DNA of 64,000 nt, taken from contig NZ_PPPD01000001.1 of the NCBI RefSeq assembly GCF_002901445.1, positions 1,032,001 through 1,096,000 on the forward strand, in the 5' to 3' direction. Origin of the DNA: Deinococcus koreensis. Lineage in GTDB: Bacteria; Deinococcota; Deinococci; Deinococcales; Deinococcaceae. A program made the translations under genes and the position numbers. This document shows positions 12,099 to 27,448 of the stretch, in pieces; within the stretch, counting starts at the first letter, position 1, and every line of letters starts with the position of its first letter. Under the pieces are notes generated by a model. The model worked only from the letters and a program-made list of their open reading frames with translations, made no database searches and had not been told where the DNA came from.

Positions 12099-12289
12099 AT
12101 GGTTCGGACAGCTTCCAGATTGACATGCAGGCGATGCGATGAACGCGGCGTTTTTCGCCCTTGCCCTTTGATGGGAGAGGTTGAGACTTGCAGAGCTCCG
12201 CAGCGGAGGGGGCAAACGGGCAGGGCGTCCCAGACGGCACGTTGAGCCTTTGCCTGTGATGGCGTGATGAACCTGTCCGCATCATCGAC
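12099..12289. repeat. Dispersed intergenic repeat, copy 1
   Basis: This noncoding stretch shares ordered blocks with 27275-27446: ATGGTTCGGACA (12099), a GATGAAC-to-GTTTTT block (12138), a CCCTTTGATGGG block, GGGCGTCCCAGACGGC (near 12223), and a final CTGTCCGCA block near 12271. Block order and orientation match, while the spacers differ. It looks like a member of a genomic intergenic repeat family. The surrounding 11989-12312 region contains no convincing gene. Confidence 0.65.
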
Positions 12290-12312
12290 GATCCTCTGCC
12301 AGGATCCGGAGT

Positions 12313-12344
12313 CAAAGAAAACACCCCAGCATCTCTGCTGGGGT
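12313..12344 (-). terminator. Rho-independent terminator after tRNA-Leu
   Basis: A perfect 9-bp stem (ACCCCAGCA/TGCTGGGGT, 4-nt loop, 12323-12344) is followed on the minus strand by a T-rich run. It sits 5 bp after the tRNA CCA end. Confidence 0.85.
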
Positions 12345-12349
12345 CTTCC

Positions 12350-12435
<86 letters not shown>

Positions 12436-12464
12436 CGCTTGTTCTGGTGGGGCCGCCCGGTGAG

Positions 12465-14597
<2,133 letters not shown>

Positions 14598-14668
14598 CCG
14601 GCCATGCTGCCACGACTCCCCCGGATCGGGGGCCAACTGTGGGCCCACACAGAAGGGGGCGCACACAA

Positions 14669-14698
14669 GGGGGGCGAGGCCCGCAAGCCCCGCCCCCC
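14669..14698 (-). terminator. Terminator hairpin after mdh
   Basis: A 12-bp GC-rich stem (14669-14680 with 14687-14698, one G-T wobble, 6-nt loop) lies 16 bp after the mdh stop on the minus strand. The following T run is weak. Confidence 0.65.
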
Positions 14699-14713
14699 TC
14701 TTCCACCGGGCGC

Positions 14714-15703
<990 letters not shown>

Positions 15704-15829
15704 AGGGGTTCCTCCTGGGGGTGCGGCTCAAAGGTTTACGGCACACGATAACGCGGGCCGGGCGAAGAGGGAGCGGAGTTCCTGGGAGGGAGACAGAAGA
15801 GATCTGATCAAAAGCAACCCACCCCCCAG

Positions 15830-15852
15830 CCCCCTGCCCTTTGGGCAGGGGG
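15830..15852. repeat. Perfect 10-bp GC hairpin, REP-like
   Basis: CCCCCTGCCC and GGGCAGGGGG form a perfect stem around TTT. It is similar in style to the C-rich/G-rich hairpin inside the repeat at 27275-27446 and probably belongs to a dispersed intergenic palindrome family. The rest of 15704-16102 shows no convincing gene. Its short ORFs are compositional. Confidence 0.5.
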
Positions 15853-16102
15853 AGCTAAGCGCTGCGCTCGGCATGTGGTCGCCATGGTTCGGCCGCTGGC
15901 CTGACATCGCGGCTTCGTTGGCGAGGGCTGTGTACTTGCCCCTTGCGTGATCGCGTCGTTGCCCGCGCGCTACGCGCACGACGGCATTCGGTCACAGCCA
16001 GGGTGGGGCGCTTCGGCTTCTTGCTCTTCCAGATGTCAGGACAAGGAATGCTCACAGTCAACTGCTTTCAAAGGTCACTCGCTCACACGACATAATTGGT
16101 TG

Positions 16103-16342
16103 ATGCCTGGATCGAATGGTTCTCGACTGGACGCCAATCATGCCCTTCTGGAACTGCTTCTGGAGGCCATTGACACCATGCCCGATCAGCGGTTTGGACA
16201 GTTGCTGGTCAACCTCGACATCCTGAAACTTGACGGCGACAATCGACCTGTCGACCCATACGATGAGGAGCCCACCATCACGCTCCGACGGGCACAGCGC
16301 CGCTGGCAGCAACTCAGGACGGGGGGGCAGAACCTCACCTGA
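16103..16342 (+). CDS. Small hypothetical protein (79 aa)
   Basis: The 79-aa protein is acidic with a compact predicted helix (ANHALLELLLEAIDTMPDQRFGQLLVNLDIL) and then VDPYDEEPTITLRRAQ. The FGQLL-N-L core resembles small cytoplasmic proteins of unknown function often found in this phylum. The ATG at 16103 follows CATAAT (16091-16096) by 6 nt, with TTTCAA 18 bp further upstream, so a leaderless transcript is plausible. GC is lower than that of the flanking genes. Confidence 0.6.
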   Translation: MPGSNGSRLDANHALLELLLEAIDTMPDQRFGQLLVNLDILKLDGDNRPVDPYDEEPTITLRRAQRRWQQLRTGGQNLT

Positions 16343-16355
16343 CGAACACCCACCT

Positions 16356-17189
<834 letters not shown>

Positions 17190-17228
17190 GGGGCGAGGCT
17201 AACACCGGGTTGAGACGCCGAAGCGGGA

Positions 17229-18389
17229 TCAGCCTCGGCGCCAGCCGAGCACGCCCGCCACGGCAGCCAGCGCCATGCTGCCCACGACCAGAGGCACGAC
17301 GCCGGGCCAGCCGCCCGCCTCGAACATGTGCCCGGCGACCAGCGAGGCGACCGCCGCCCCGCCGTAATACGACAGGTGGTACAGCCCCGAGGCGAGGCTG
17401 CGCGCCCCCGTGACCGAGCGCTGCACCGCCGCCAGGGCCGCCGACTGGGCCAGGAACACCCCGCAGGCCCCGGCGGCCACGCCCAGGATGATCAGGGGCA
17501 GCGGGGCCGCCAGGGTCAGCAGCAGGCCGCACACGCTGGCGCCCGCAGCCGTGAGCAGGGCGAAGCGCGGGCCCCGCCGGGCGAGCAGCGGCCCGGCGAC
17601 CGGGGTGATGACCACCCCCAGCAGATAGACCGCGAAAATGGCGCCGGTCTGGGCCGAGTTCAGGGCGTAGGGGGCCGCCGAAAGCCGCAGGGTCAGCGTG
17701 TTGAAGGTGCCGACCAGCGTGAACAGGATCAGGAAGCCCACCGCGCAGGTGGCCAGCAGCGCGGGCGTGTGCAGGTGCCGGCGCAGGCTCTGCAGCACGG
17801 TGCGCGGATCGCGGCTGGGCCGGAAGGCGCGTTCGGGCGGCAGGCCGGCGCGGGCCAGCATGAACCCCACCAGGGCCGAGAGCGCCAGCCCCCAGAAGGC
17901 CGCGTGCCAGCCGAAGCGGGCGTCCAGCACCCCGGCGAGAAAGCGGCCCAGGAAGCCGCCCAGCACGGTGCCGGTCACGTACAGGGTCAGCGCCCTCGCT
18001 CGCCCGGCCGGAGCGACCTCCTCGCCGATGTACGAGGTCAGGGCGACCATCACGCCGGGGATCAGCAGGCCCTGGAGGAAGCGAGCCGCGCTGAGCAGGG
18101 GCAGGGTGGGCGCCAGGGCGGCCAGCACCGCGGGAACAGTCAGGAGGGCGAAGGCCCAGAGCACCGTGCGGCGCCGCCCCAGGGCGTCGGCCAGCACGCC
18201 CACCAGCGGCGAGGCCAGGGCCATGGCCAGCATGGTCGAGCCGATCACCCCGCCCACCTGGGCCGCGTCCGCCTGGAACTCGCGGGCCAGCACCGGCAGC
18301 AGGCTCTGCGGGGCGTACACGTTCAGGAACACCAGCGTACCCAGCGCCGCCAGCACCCCGCCGGAGGGCTCGCGCCCCGGAAGGCTCAA
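17229..18389 (-). CDS. Major facilitator superfamily transporter
   Basis: The 386-aa protein has about 12 membrane segments and the MFS loop 2-3 motif [13 protein letters not shown]. It resembles drug or small-molecule efflux carriers of the YdhP/AraJ type; the substrate is unknown. TTG 18389 was chosen because it overlaps the preceding gene's stop as TTGA, implying translational coupling. GTG 18356 is an alternative. Confidence 0.85.
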   Translation of the reverse strand: MSLPGREPSGGVLAALGTLVFLNVYAPQSLLPVLAREFQADAAQVGGVIGSTMLAMALASPLVGVLADALGRRRTVLWAFALLTVPAVLAALAPTLPLLSAARFLQGLLIPGVMVALTSYIGEEVAPAGRARALTLYVTGTVLGGFLGRFLAGVLDARFGWHAAFWGLALSALVGFMLARAGLPPERAFRPSRDPRTVLQSLRRHLHTPALLATCAVGFLILFTLVGTFNTLTLRLSAAPYALNSAQTGAIFAVYLLGVVITPVAGPLLARRGPRFALLTAAGASVCGLLLTLAAPLPLIILGVAAGACGVFLAQSAALAAVQRSVTGARSLASGLYHLSYYGGAAVASLVAGHMFEAGGWPGVVPLVVGSMALAAVAGVLGWRRG

Positions 18390-18973
18390 GGCAGGCCGGT
18401 CAGACCGAGCGGGCCCACCAGCGCTGTCCGGACGCCCAGGATGGCGGCCCGCTCGGGATCGGGAACGCCGGGCGGCCCCGCCAGCAGCAGGGTCGGGCGG
18501 GCTTCCAGGCCCACGCTGCCCGCGCCGTCCAGCCGCGCGAGCACCTCGGCGAAGGCCCAGTCCTGGGCCCACAGGCGCTTGACCGCGTGCAGCGCGGCGG
18601 TGCCCGGGGGCGTGACCTGCGCCGGCTGGGCGGGCAGCGTGCCGGGGCGGCGGGCGTGCAGCTCTCCGGCCTCCAGACCGGCCGCGCCCAGGGCCCGGTA
18701 GAAGGCCTGCACCGCGTCGTCCAGCAGGTAGGTGGTGCGGATCAGTTCCTGTGCCCGAGCAGCGCGGTCTTCCAGCAGGTCTTCATCGATCCGCGCCGGA
18801 TTGATCCCGGCGAACAGGCGGCGCAGCTGCTCAGGCAGGTTGCCGTGGCGGTAGAAGGCTTCCTCGAAGTCGGGGGGAATGACCAGTCCGGCCACGCCGT
18901 GGGCCGCCAGGCGCCCCGTCTCCGCGCCCACCTCCCCGGCCGGGCGGGAGGCCGCCTGCGCGATCGTGAACAT
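18386..18973 (-). CDS. Hypothetical protein, weakly like PEP synthase N-terminal segment
   Basis: The 195-aa protein is not confidently recognised. Its first 90 residues ([27 protein letters not shown], then [16 protein letters not shown]) resemble the N-terminal ATP-grasp segment of PEP synthase/pyruvate phosphate dikinase. The ATP-binding and catalytic domains of that family are absent. ATG 18973 follows TACCCT by 6 nt, a leaderless pattern. It is coupled to the downstream MFS gene through a TTGA overlap, so the two products probably act together. Confidence 0.6.
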   Translation of the reverse strand: MFTIAQAASRPAGEVGAETGRLAAHGVAGLVIPPDFEEAFYRHGNLPEQLRRLFAGINPARIDEDLLEDRAARAQELIRTTYLLDDAVQAFYRALGAAGLEAGELHARRPGTLPAQPAQVTPPGTAALHAVKRLWAQDWAFAEVLARLDGAGSVGLEARPTLLLAGPPGVPDPERAAILGVRTALVGPLGLTGLP

Positions 18974-19016
18974 GGCTGCAGGGTAGAGCATCGGCCGGCG
19001 CGCGGGCCAGGCGCGC

Positions 19017-19943
19017 TCAGTTCAGGGCCACAGGCCCGCTCCGGCGGGTGCCCCAGCGCTGGCGCACCCAGCCCTTGACCGAGCTGGCGGCCGGCGTGTC
19101 GCTGACCAGTACGGCCAGCATCTCGCCGGGGCGGAAGCAGGCCACCAGCACCCGGTCGCCGAATTCCAGCTGCGCGGCCCGCACCTCGTCCTGGGCGTCC
19201 AGATGGGTGCCCAGGGTCTGGGCGGTGGTGTTCAGGAAGCGCAGGTAGGCGCCCATCTGAACCGTCATCTCGCCCTCGGCCGCCAGCAGCTCGCCGTCGG
19301 CCGTGAACAGGCCGGTGCTCATCACGCCCGGCAGCAGAACCAGGGGACGCAGCAGGGCCTGGGCGGCCTGCCGTGGGTCGCTGGGCAGGGCGGTGAAGGC
19401 CCTGGAGGCCGCCATGCCGGGGCTGGTCATCTCGGGGCTGGCCATGTTTGGGCTGGGCAGTCGCCCGCCCCCCGGCGTGACGGATCGCGGCCCCAGCGCT
19501 GACCCCATTGGTGCCGGCCCAGGAGCGGCGGAGCCCGGATCGGGAAAGCTCAGGTTCGCGGCCCCCTCCTGCCCGGCCAGCCACTCCTGCAGGGAGGGAA
19601 ACAGCGTCTCGGCGCGCAGGGGTTTGCGGAGCACGTCCAGCGCCCCGAGTCCCTGGGCCCGCGTCCGCAGGCCGTCCTCGACCACGCCGGTCATCAGCAC
19701 CACCGGCAGGTGCGGGCGGCCGCGCTGCAGCACGCGCATCAGCTCCAGGCCGTCCATGCCCGGCATCCGGATGTCGCTGAGCACCAGATCGGTCTCGGGC
19801 GTGATGGCCTGCAGGGCGGCCGCCCCGTTTTCAGCGACCTGCACGGTCAGGTGGGCGGCCAGCAGATGTTTCATCGCGCTCAGCACACCGGGACTGTCGT
19901 CCACGATCAGGACGACGGGTCTCCGGGGAACGGGGGCGGTCAT
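19017..19943 (-). CDS. Response regulator with C-terminal roadblock/LC7-like domain
   Basis: The N-terminal receiver domain (residues 9-125) has the acidic pair IVDDSP, phospho-acceptor Asp in [13 protein letters not shown], Thr in LMTG and Lys in RKPL. A Pro/Ser/Met-rich linker of about 60 residues follows. The C-terminal domain (about 190-300) has the helix-strand pattern of roadblock/LC7 (MglB-like) proteins, which regulate small GTPases. No DNA-binding domain is present, so output is probably through protein contacts. No histidine kinase lies next to it. Confidence 0.8.
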   Translation of the reverse strand: MTAPVPRRPVVLIVDDSPGVLSAMKHLLAAHLTVQVAENGAAALQAITPETDLVLSDIRMPGMDGLELMRVLQRGRPHLPVVLMTGVVEDGLRTRAQGLGALDVLRKPLRAETLFPSLQEWLAGQEGAANLSFPDPGSAAPGPAPMGSALGPRSVTPGGGRLPSPNMASPEMTSPGMAASRAFTALPSDPRQAAQALLRPLVLLPGVMSTGLFTADGELLAAEGEMTVQMGAYLRFLNTTAQTLGTHLDAQDEVRAAQLEFGDRVLVACFRPGEMLAVLVSDTPAASSVKGWVRQRWGTRRSGPVALN

Positions 19944-20052
19944 GCACGGAGCCTAGGGGACGGCGGCTCACCCCCGTCTTACGGCCCCATTTCCCGGGGT
20001 GAAGTTTTCGACCTCCTCTACCCCACCTGGGGGGAGCTGACATACTGCCCCC

Positions 20053-20574
20053 ATGAGCGCCGATCCCCGCTTCCCGCTCGGCCCGGTTCAGTCCCTGCCC
20101 ACCCGTGACCGCCCGGCCCTGCAGGGCGCCTCGGCACGCATGGCCCAGGCGGTCGGCGGCTGGCGACAGACCCTGAGCGGCCTGGACGGCGCGGCCCTGG
20201 CCCGCCCATACCGCCCCGGCGGCTGGACGGTGCACCAGCTGGCCCACCACACCGCCGACGCGCACCTGCACGGCCTGAACCGCCTGAGGTACGCCCTGAG
20301 CACCGACCCCTACGTCATCCAGCCCTTCGATCAGGACGCCTGGCTGCGGCTGCCGGACGCCGGGCTGCCCGTGACGGTCGCGCTGAAGCTGCTGGAAGCG
20401 GCGAACGCCCACTGGGAGGCGCTGCTGCTGGGGGTGGACGTGGCAGAGTACGGCCGCCGGATCAGCCACCCCGACGAGGGCGAGCAGGATCTCTGGCGGC
20501 TGGTCGCCAAGCACGACTGGCACCTGCGCCATCATCTGGCCCAGGCCCGGTTGGCGCTGGGGGAAGGGATCTGA
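20053..20574 (+). CDS. DinB/YfiT-family metal-dependent hydrolase or bacillithiol transferase
   Basis: The 173-aa four-helix-bundle protein has the YfiT/BstA-type metal motifs: GWTVHQLAHHTADAH near residue 57 and KHDWHLRHH near 156. The three His residues would bind a divalent metal. YfiT-like members transfer bacillithiol to electrophiles, which fits an organism in a bacillithiol-producing phylum. CATACT at 20041-20046 lies 6 nt before the ATG. Confidence 0.82.
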   Translation: MSADPRFPLGPVQSLPTRDRPALQGASARMAQAVGGWRQTLSGLDGAALARPYRPGGWTVHQLAHHTADAHLHGLNRLRYALSTDPYVIQPFDQDAWLRLPDAGLPVTVALKLLEAANAHWEALLLGVDVAEYGRRISHPDEGEQDLWRLVAKHDWHLRHHLAQARLALGEGI

Positions 20575-20663
20575 CCCCGCCCCTGAATCCCTCGGCGCCG
20601 AAGCGCTCGCCGCTGGACGACCTGCTGGCGCTGGACACCCGCCTGAAGACGGTCTGGGCCTGG

Positions 20664-21266
20664 GTGCACGGCCAGATGAACAAGGACGCGGCGCACGACG
20701 ACGCCCACCTGATCCGGGTGGCGCGCTGGACACGGCGCTGCGCCCCGGAACTGTCGCCCGCACTGGCGGTGGCGGCGGCCTTCACGCACGACGTCGTGAA
20801 CCTGCCCAAGAGCCATCCCGAGCGGGCGCGGGCCAGCGAACTCAGCGCGCAGGCGGTGCGTGGTCAGCTGCCCGGGCTGGGCTTTTCCGTTCCCGACACC
20901 GAGCAGATCGCGCTGGCCGTGCGCGACCACTCCTACTCGCGCGGGGCCACCCCCGGAACCCGGCTGGGCGAGGCCCTGCAGGACGCCGACCGGCTGGACG
21001 CCCTGGGCGCGCTGGGCGTGCTGCGCGTGGCGGGCGTGGGCGGTTCGCTGGGCCGCGCCCTGCTGCACCCGGACGACCCCTGGGCCCAGGCCCGCGAGCC
21101 CGACGACCAGCGCTACACCATCGACCACTTCTTCACCAAGCTGCTGCGGCTGGACGGCACCTTCCGCACGCTGGCGGGGCAGGCCGAGGCCCGGCGCCGC
21201 ACCCTGACCATGCGCGCCTTCCTGGCCGAACTGGCCTCGGAACTGGAGGTCGCGCCGCCGGACTGA
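20664..21266 (+). CDS. HD-domain phosphohydrolase
   Basis: The protein has the HD motif: AHDDAHLIRVARWT, FTHDVVNL, RDHSYS and LQDADRLDALG. It is YedJ-like and probably hydrolyses a nucleotide phosphate. The start is uncertain. ATG 20664 leaves only 8 residues before the first His and cuts a conserved leading helix. GTG 20652, or a CTG at 20571 overlapping the DinB stop, would restore it, and the frame is open with no stop back to that point. The gene is probably coupled to the DinB gene. Confidence 0.8.
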   Translation: MHGQMNKDAAHDDAHLIRVARWTRRCAPELSPALAVAAAFTHDVVNLPKSHPERARASELSAQAVRGQLPGLGFSVPDTEQIALAVRDHSYSRGATPGTRLGEALQDADRLDALGALGVLRVAGVGGSLGRALLHPDDPWAQAREPDDQRYTIDHFFTKLLRLDGTFRTLAGQAEARRRTLTMRAFLAELASELEVAPPD

Positions 21267-21270
21267 GCGC

Positions 21271-21711
21271 TCAGCCCCTCTCCAGCGCCCGCGTGACCTC
21301 TGCGAGCACCCGACCCACCTCCCGCAGCGCCTGCTCGTCCAGCGCCGCCGCGGTGGCGTTGGCCCAGGCGTACTGCGCCGCCTCGATGCGGGTCAGCACC
21401 CGCTGTCCCTCCGGGGTGAGGCGCAGCAGCTTGGCGCGCTTGTGCCCTGGGTTGGGCAGGTATTCGGCCAGGTGCTCCTGCACCAGCAGGTCGGCGGTGC
21501 GCTGCACGCTCTGGCGGGTCAGGCCCATGATCCGGGCGACGGCGGCAACGGTTCTGGGGGTCTCGTCGATGCAGCCCATGACCTGCCAGCGCCCGCTGGT
21601 CTGCCCGGCAGGAGCGCTCAGGCGGTCGCCTGCCGCCGTGAGCAGACCGTTCAGGCGGAAGACCTGCAGCACGAGGTCGGTAAAGGCGGCTCCGGCGGGC
21701 GTGTGGGACAT
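21271..21711 (-). CDS. MarR family transcriptional regulator
   Basis: The 146-aa winged-helix repressor shows the recognition segment TVAAVARIMGLTRQSVQRTADLL and the wing NPGHKRAKLLRLTPEGQRVL. ATG 21711 was chosen because MSHTPAGAAFTDLVLQVFRLNG is a normal MarR N-terminus, whereas the longer frame runs through the divergent promoter. TATGCT (21726-21721) lies upstream of its start. It probably represses itself and the divergent genes at 21785 and 22347 through inverted repeats in the 73-bp gap. Confidence 0.87.
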   Translation of the reverse strand: MSHTPAGAAFTDLVLQVFRLNGLLTAAGDRLSAPAGQTSGRWQVMGCIDETPRTVAAVARIMGLTRQSVQRTADLLVQEHLAEYLPNPGHKRAKLLRLTPEGQRVLTRIEAAQYAWANATAAALDEQALREVGRVLAEVTRALERG

Positions 21712-21771
21712 CTGTTGACAGCATACTTTCATCCAGGCTAAGCTGGAGAAATTGACAGCAGCCTGTCGATT
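21712..21771. promoter_or_regulatory. Divergent promoter with candidate MarR operators
   Basis: On the plus strand TTGACA (21715-21720) and TAAGCT (21739-21744) are 18 bp apart. CTGTTGACAG overlaps the -35. TTGACAGCAGCCTGTCGA (about 21752-21769) lies just after the -10 and holds the arms GACAG and CTGTC. Paired sites flanking the promoter fit MarR repression. The second site shares TTGACAGC with the first. Confidence 0.55.
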
Positions 21772-21784
21772 CAGGAGGTTCCCT

Positions 21785-22309
21785 ATGTCCGAGCCGCCGC
21801 TCCGACCGCCGCCCCAGGACGACATCCATGCGCTGGGCCAGTGGGCCGACGCCCTTCTGGCCACCCGCTGGCAGGAGGTGCTGGAGACCCACGCAGGGCA
21901 GCTGGAGGCGGCCTGCCGCAGGGCTGGCGACCTGGCCTACGGCACCTACCAGAACCTGCTGCTGCGCGATCTGAAGCGGCAGCTGCGGGAGGCCGGGCTG
22001 CGCGCCACCCCGCCCCTGCCCGGCGACTTCAATCGGTCGCGCGAGTGGGGCAACGCGGACGAGACCGACCAGGAACGCTGGATGTGGAGCGTGATCCATA
22101 CGGCGTCCGGAGAGGCCCTGGGCACCCTGGTGCACGTCATCCCGCACGACCACACGCGCTTTCGTGTGCCCCGTCGGCCCCACATGTCTGGTCTGCCGGA
22201 GACGTCGCGGGAAGGGGTGGAAGCTGCCCTCAGCGCCCGCTCCGGCGAGTTCGCTGCCGCTCTGCCCTTCGAGGACTGGTACGCGGCCTACCTGAACACA
22301 CAGCGCTGA
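21785..22309 (+). CDS. Hypothetical protein in a MarR-controlled operon
   Basis: The 174-aa protein is not recognised. It is helical at the N-terminus (DDIHALGQWADALLATRWQEVLETH), then has a middle segment with WGNADETDQERWMWSVIHTASGEALGTLVHV. The ATG at 21785 has a strong AGGAGG site 7 nt upstream. It is the first gene after the TTGACA/TAAGCT promoter and is followed at 37 bp by a VOC-family protein, so it may take part in detoxification. Confidence 0.65.
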   Translation: MSEPPLRPPPQDDIHALGQWADALLATRWQEVLETHAGQLEAACRRAGDLAYGTYQNLLLRDLKRQLREAGLRATPPLPGDFNRSREWGNADETDQERWMWSVIHTASGEALGTLVHVIPHDHTRFRVPRRPHMSGLPETSREGVEAALSARSGEFAAALPFEDWYAAYLNTQR

Positions 22310-22346
22310 CCGGACAGCCGGACGCGGGCGCTGAAAGGAGAGCACC

Positions 22347-22676
22347 TTGAAACTGAACCACCTGGGGGTCGTGGTGACCGACGTGCTGGCGACCCGGACG
22401 TTTCTGGAGACCTCTTTCGGGCTGACGGGCATCGGCAGGGCCGGCCGTCGGATGACCCACCTCCACGACGAGGACGGCTTCGCCCTGAGCCTCTTCGCGG
22501 GGGAGCAGGCCAGCGAGGTGCACATCGGCTTCATCCAGGTGAGCGAGGGAGCAGTGAACGCCATCTACGACCGCCTGCGCGCGGACGGCTTCGAGATGGA
22601 GCCGCCCCGGCGCAGCCATGGCTGGACGTTCTCTGTCACGGCTCCCGGCGGCCTGATCGTGGAGGTGGTCTGCTGA
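22347..22676 (+). CDS. VOC (glyoxalase/bleomycin-resistance) superfamily protein
   Basis: The 109-aa single-domain VOC protein shows LNHLGVVVTDVLATRTFLE at the N-terminus and a C-terminal FSVTAPGGLIVEVV strand with the metal Glu. Members bind metals and act as dioxygenases, isomerases or sequestering resistance proteins. It starts with TTG at 22347, supported by AAAGGAG 6 nt upstream. It is second in the MarR-controlled pair. Confidence 0.83.
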   Translation: MKLNHLGVVVTDVLATRTFLETSFGLTGIGRAGRRMTHLHDEDGFALSLFAGEQASEVHIGFIQVSEGAVNAIYDRLRADGFEMEPPRRSHGWTFSVTAPGGLIVEVVC

Positions 22677-22817
22677 GACGAGTCCACCGCTTTCCCCTCG
22701 CACTCAAGATGCCGACATTAAAGGCCCGATGAAGACCCTACGTGGGGTGTTCTCACATCTTGCACAGGGAGCATAGAGGAGCCAGAGCGGGCGCGCCCTG
22801 TGGCAAAGGAACACTCC

Positions 22818-24049
22818 ATGCCCAATCCAGACTCGCTTCCACCCGGCTGGGACATGACCGAGCCGGCCGCCGCCCTCGCCGCCTTTCTGGGCACCCTGCC
22901 CGCCACCCCGCGACTGCTGGCCCTGGGCGAACCGACCCACGGCATCGAGGCTTTCCCGGCCTGGCGCAACCGCCTCTTCCGCACGCTGGTTCAGGAACAC
23001 GGCTTCCGCTCTATCGCCCTGGAGAGTGACGTGATCGCGGGCCTGCGGGTGAATGCCCACGTCACGGAGGGCCACGGCACGCTGGATGAAGCGCTGCAGA
23101 CGGGCTTCAGCCACGGCTTCGGGGCCCTGGAGGCCAACCGCGCCCTCGTCCGGTGGATAAGGGACTTCAACCCGGGCCGCGCGCCTGAGGATCAGCTGCG
23201 CTTCTACGGCTTCGACCCGCCCCTGGAGTGGTGGGCCCCCAGCCCCCGCGCCAGCCTGCTCGCCCTGCACGCCTTCCTGAGCGCCCATCTGGGTTCTCTC
23301 CCTGTCGACGCCGCCACCCTGGAACGCCTCTGCGGTGAGGAGGCCCGCTGGACGAATCCGGCCGCCGTGATGGACGCGGCGCAGTCCATCGGGGACAGCC
23401 GTGAAGCGCGGCAGCTCCGGCGGCTGGCCGACGACCTGGACACGCTCCTGCAGACTGAAACGCCGGCGCTGGCCGCGCAGGAGGGTTTCTGGGAGGCGCA
23501 ACTGCACGCCCGCACGGCGCCTGGCCTGCTGCGCTACCACGCGCTGCTGGCGAGTCACGTGCCGGGCCGCATGGAACGGGCGGCGGCCCTGCGGGATCTG
23601 ATGATGGCCGACAACCTGATGGCCATCGCCGGGCGCGAGCAGGAGCGCGGGCCGACGCTCGTGTTCGCCCACAACACCCACCTGCAACGCCACCGCGCCG
23701 CCATGAAGCTGGGCGACCTGAACGTGAAGTGGTGGGGGGCCGGAGCGCACGTCAGCCTCCGCCTGGGCCACGGGTACGCCTTCATCGCGAGCCACCTCAG
23801 AACTGCGCCGGTCACCGGATTCGACGAGGCCGACCCCGATACGGGGGAGCCCGTTCCGCTGAATGGCTCCGGCCCGGCTGTGCTGTTCATCCCCAGGGCG
23901 CAGATTCCTCAGGCCGGCTCCCTCCCCTCCAACGTGGACGACCCGCCCCTCGCCGATGGCGTGCTGGCCGATGGCGTGCTGGCCGTGGAGAACGCTCCAG
24001 ACTGGACAGACCGAATCCGCCCTGCCGCCCCCCCCGACCAAGGAGCCCC

Positions 24050-24053
<4 letters not shown>
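22818..24053 (+). CDS. Erythromycin esterase family protein
   Basis: The 411-aa protein resembles EreA/EreB-type hydrolases: ALGEPTHGIEAFPAWRN near residue 34, IALESDVIAG near 70, and FAHNTHLQR near 280 carry the conserved Glu and His. Known members open the macrolide lactone ring, but most homologues are uncharacterised. ATG 22818 was chosen because AAAGGA lies 8 nt upstream. A 15-bp tandem duplication near the 3' end encodes ADGVL twice. The stop overlaps the next start as ATGA. Confidence 0.85.
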
Positions 24054-26289
<2,236 letters not shown>

Positions 26290-26293
<4 letters not shown>

Positions 26294-27141
26294 GCGAGTC
26301 CATCGCAGCGCTGATCCGGGCGCACCGGCCCGAACTCGTGGGTCTGGACGTCACCCTGCTGGGCGAGGGCACCGACCACCGCGTGTACGAGGTCGGCGGG
26401 ACGTGGCTGCTGCGCCTTCCCCGGCACCGGGAGGCGGGCGCGGCGCTGGAGGTCGAGGCCGCCGTGCTGCGCTGGCTGGCGCCGCAGCTGCCCCTGCCCA
26501 TTCCAGCCTACGAGATCGCCGGGCCGGGCCTCGGCATCTACCGCAAGCTGCCCGGCAGGCCCGCCATCGGCCCTTCGGAACACGCTCCCACCCTCGGCCC
26601 CCGCCTGGGCACCTTCCTGCGGGCCCTACATGACACGGATGCGGGCACGGCCGCCGCGCTGGGCGTGCCCCCGGACGACGATCCGGGCCTGGGAGAATGG
26701 ACGCAGGCGGCCAAGGAGGATCTGGATTTCGCCGCCCTGCACGGTATGCTCCGTCCTGACCTCCGGGAGTTCATCCGACACCGGCTAGACGCCGTGCCCC
26801 CGCCCTCTCCCCTGGCGCCCCGCCTGATCCACGGCGATTTCGCCGCCGAACACGTGCTGCTGGACGCGGACGCAGAGCCCTGCGGCGTCATCGACTGGAG
26901 CGACATGACCATAGGCGACGTGGCGCAGGATCTGGGCGGGCTGCTGCACTGGGGCGGGCCGGAGCTGCTGAGGTCGGCGCTGCGGACCTATGGCCCCATC
27001 ACCGGCGCCACCCTGGAACGCGCCCGCTTCTCCGCGACCTGCCGCGCGCTGGCCGATCTGGTGTTCGGGCACACCCAGGAACGGCCCGAATACGTTCAGG
27101 CCGGGCTCAGGGCACTGGGGTGGCTGGTTCTGGAGACCTGA
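26290..27141 (+). CDS. Aminoglycoside phosphotransferase-fold kinase
   Basis: The 283-aa APH-fold protein has the catalytic loop LIHGDFAAEHVLLD near residue 180 and the metal Asp in VIDWSD near 203. The N-terminal lobe has GEGTDHRVYEV as nucleotide-binding loop. The family includes antibiotic kinases (APH, macrolide kinases) and small-metabolite kinases. It is coupled by ATGA overlap to uvrA2, downstream of an erythromycin esterase-like gene. This supports, without proving, a macrolide or drug-tolerance function. Confidence 0.85.
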
Positions 27142-27142
27142 T

Positions 27143-27209
27143 ACGCGTTGCGCTTATTTCCGAAACATCCGGGAGAGCGCCGGATGTTCCTCCGCATCGC
27201 ACAACGCGT
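27143..27209. repeat. Nested palindrome after the APH-like gene
   Basis: An outer inverted repeat (ACGCGTTG 27143-27150 with CAACGCGT 27202-27209) encloses a perfect 9-bp stem (AACATCCGG 27164-27172 with CCGGATGTT 27180-27188). It begins 1 bp after the stop codon. It may terminate the operon or be a small palindromic mobile repeat. Confidence 0.6.
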
Positions 27210-27274
27210 CCTTTTCGCTTCTCCCTTCGGTCGGGTTGAATCTGAGCGACTGGGCCGCATTCCGTATGACCTCA

Positions 27275-27446
27275 ATGGTTCGGACACTTTCCAAATCGGG
27301 GTGCTCCTCTGGCGATGAACACGCCGTTTTTGCCCCTCCCCCTTGATGGGGGAGGTTGGGAGGGGGTGAACAGGCAGAGCGTCCCAGACGGCGAAACTCT
27401 ACTTCCCAAATCATCGTGTTATGAAACTGTCCGCAGCATTGATGAC
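27275..27446. repeat. Dispersed intergenic repeat, copy 2
   Basis: This copy shares ordered blocks with 12099-12289 (ATGGTTCGGACA, GATGAACACGCC-GTTTTT, GCGTCCCAGACGGC, CTGTCCGCA). It contains an internal hairpin CCTCCCCC/GGGGGAGG around TTGAT. It ends almost at the stop of the downstream phosphatase gene. The whole 27142-27448 gap is filled by this repeat and the nested palindrome. Confidence 0.65.
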
Positions 27447-27448
27447 CT

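Noticed and set aside
15728..15979. Minus-strand frame between mdh and the small 79-aa gene
   Set aside because: It lies over a GC-rich intergenic hairpin repeat and has no domain or plausible start signal.
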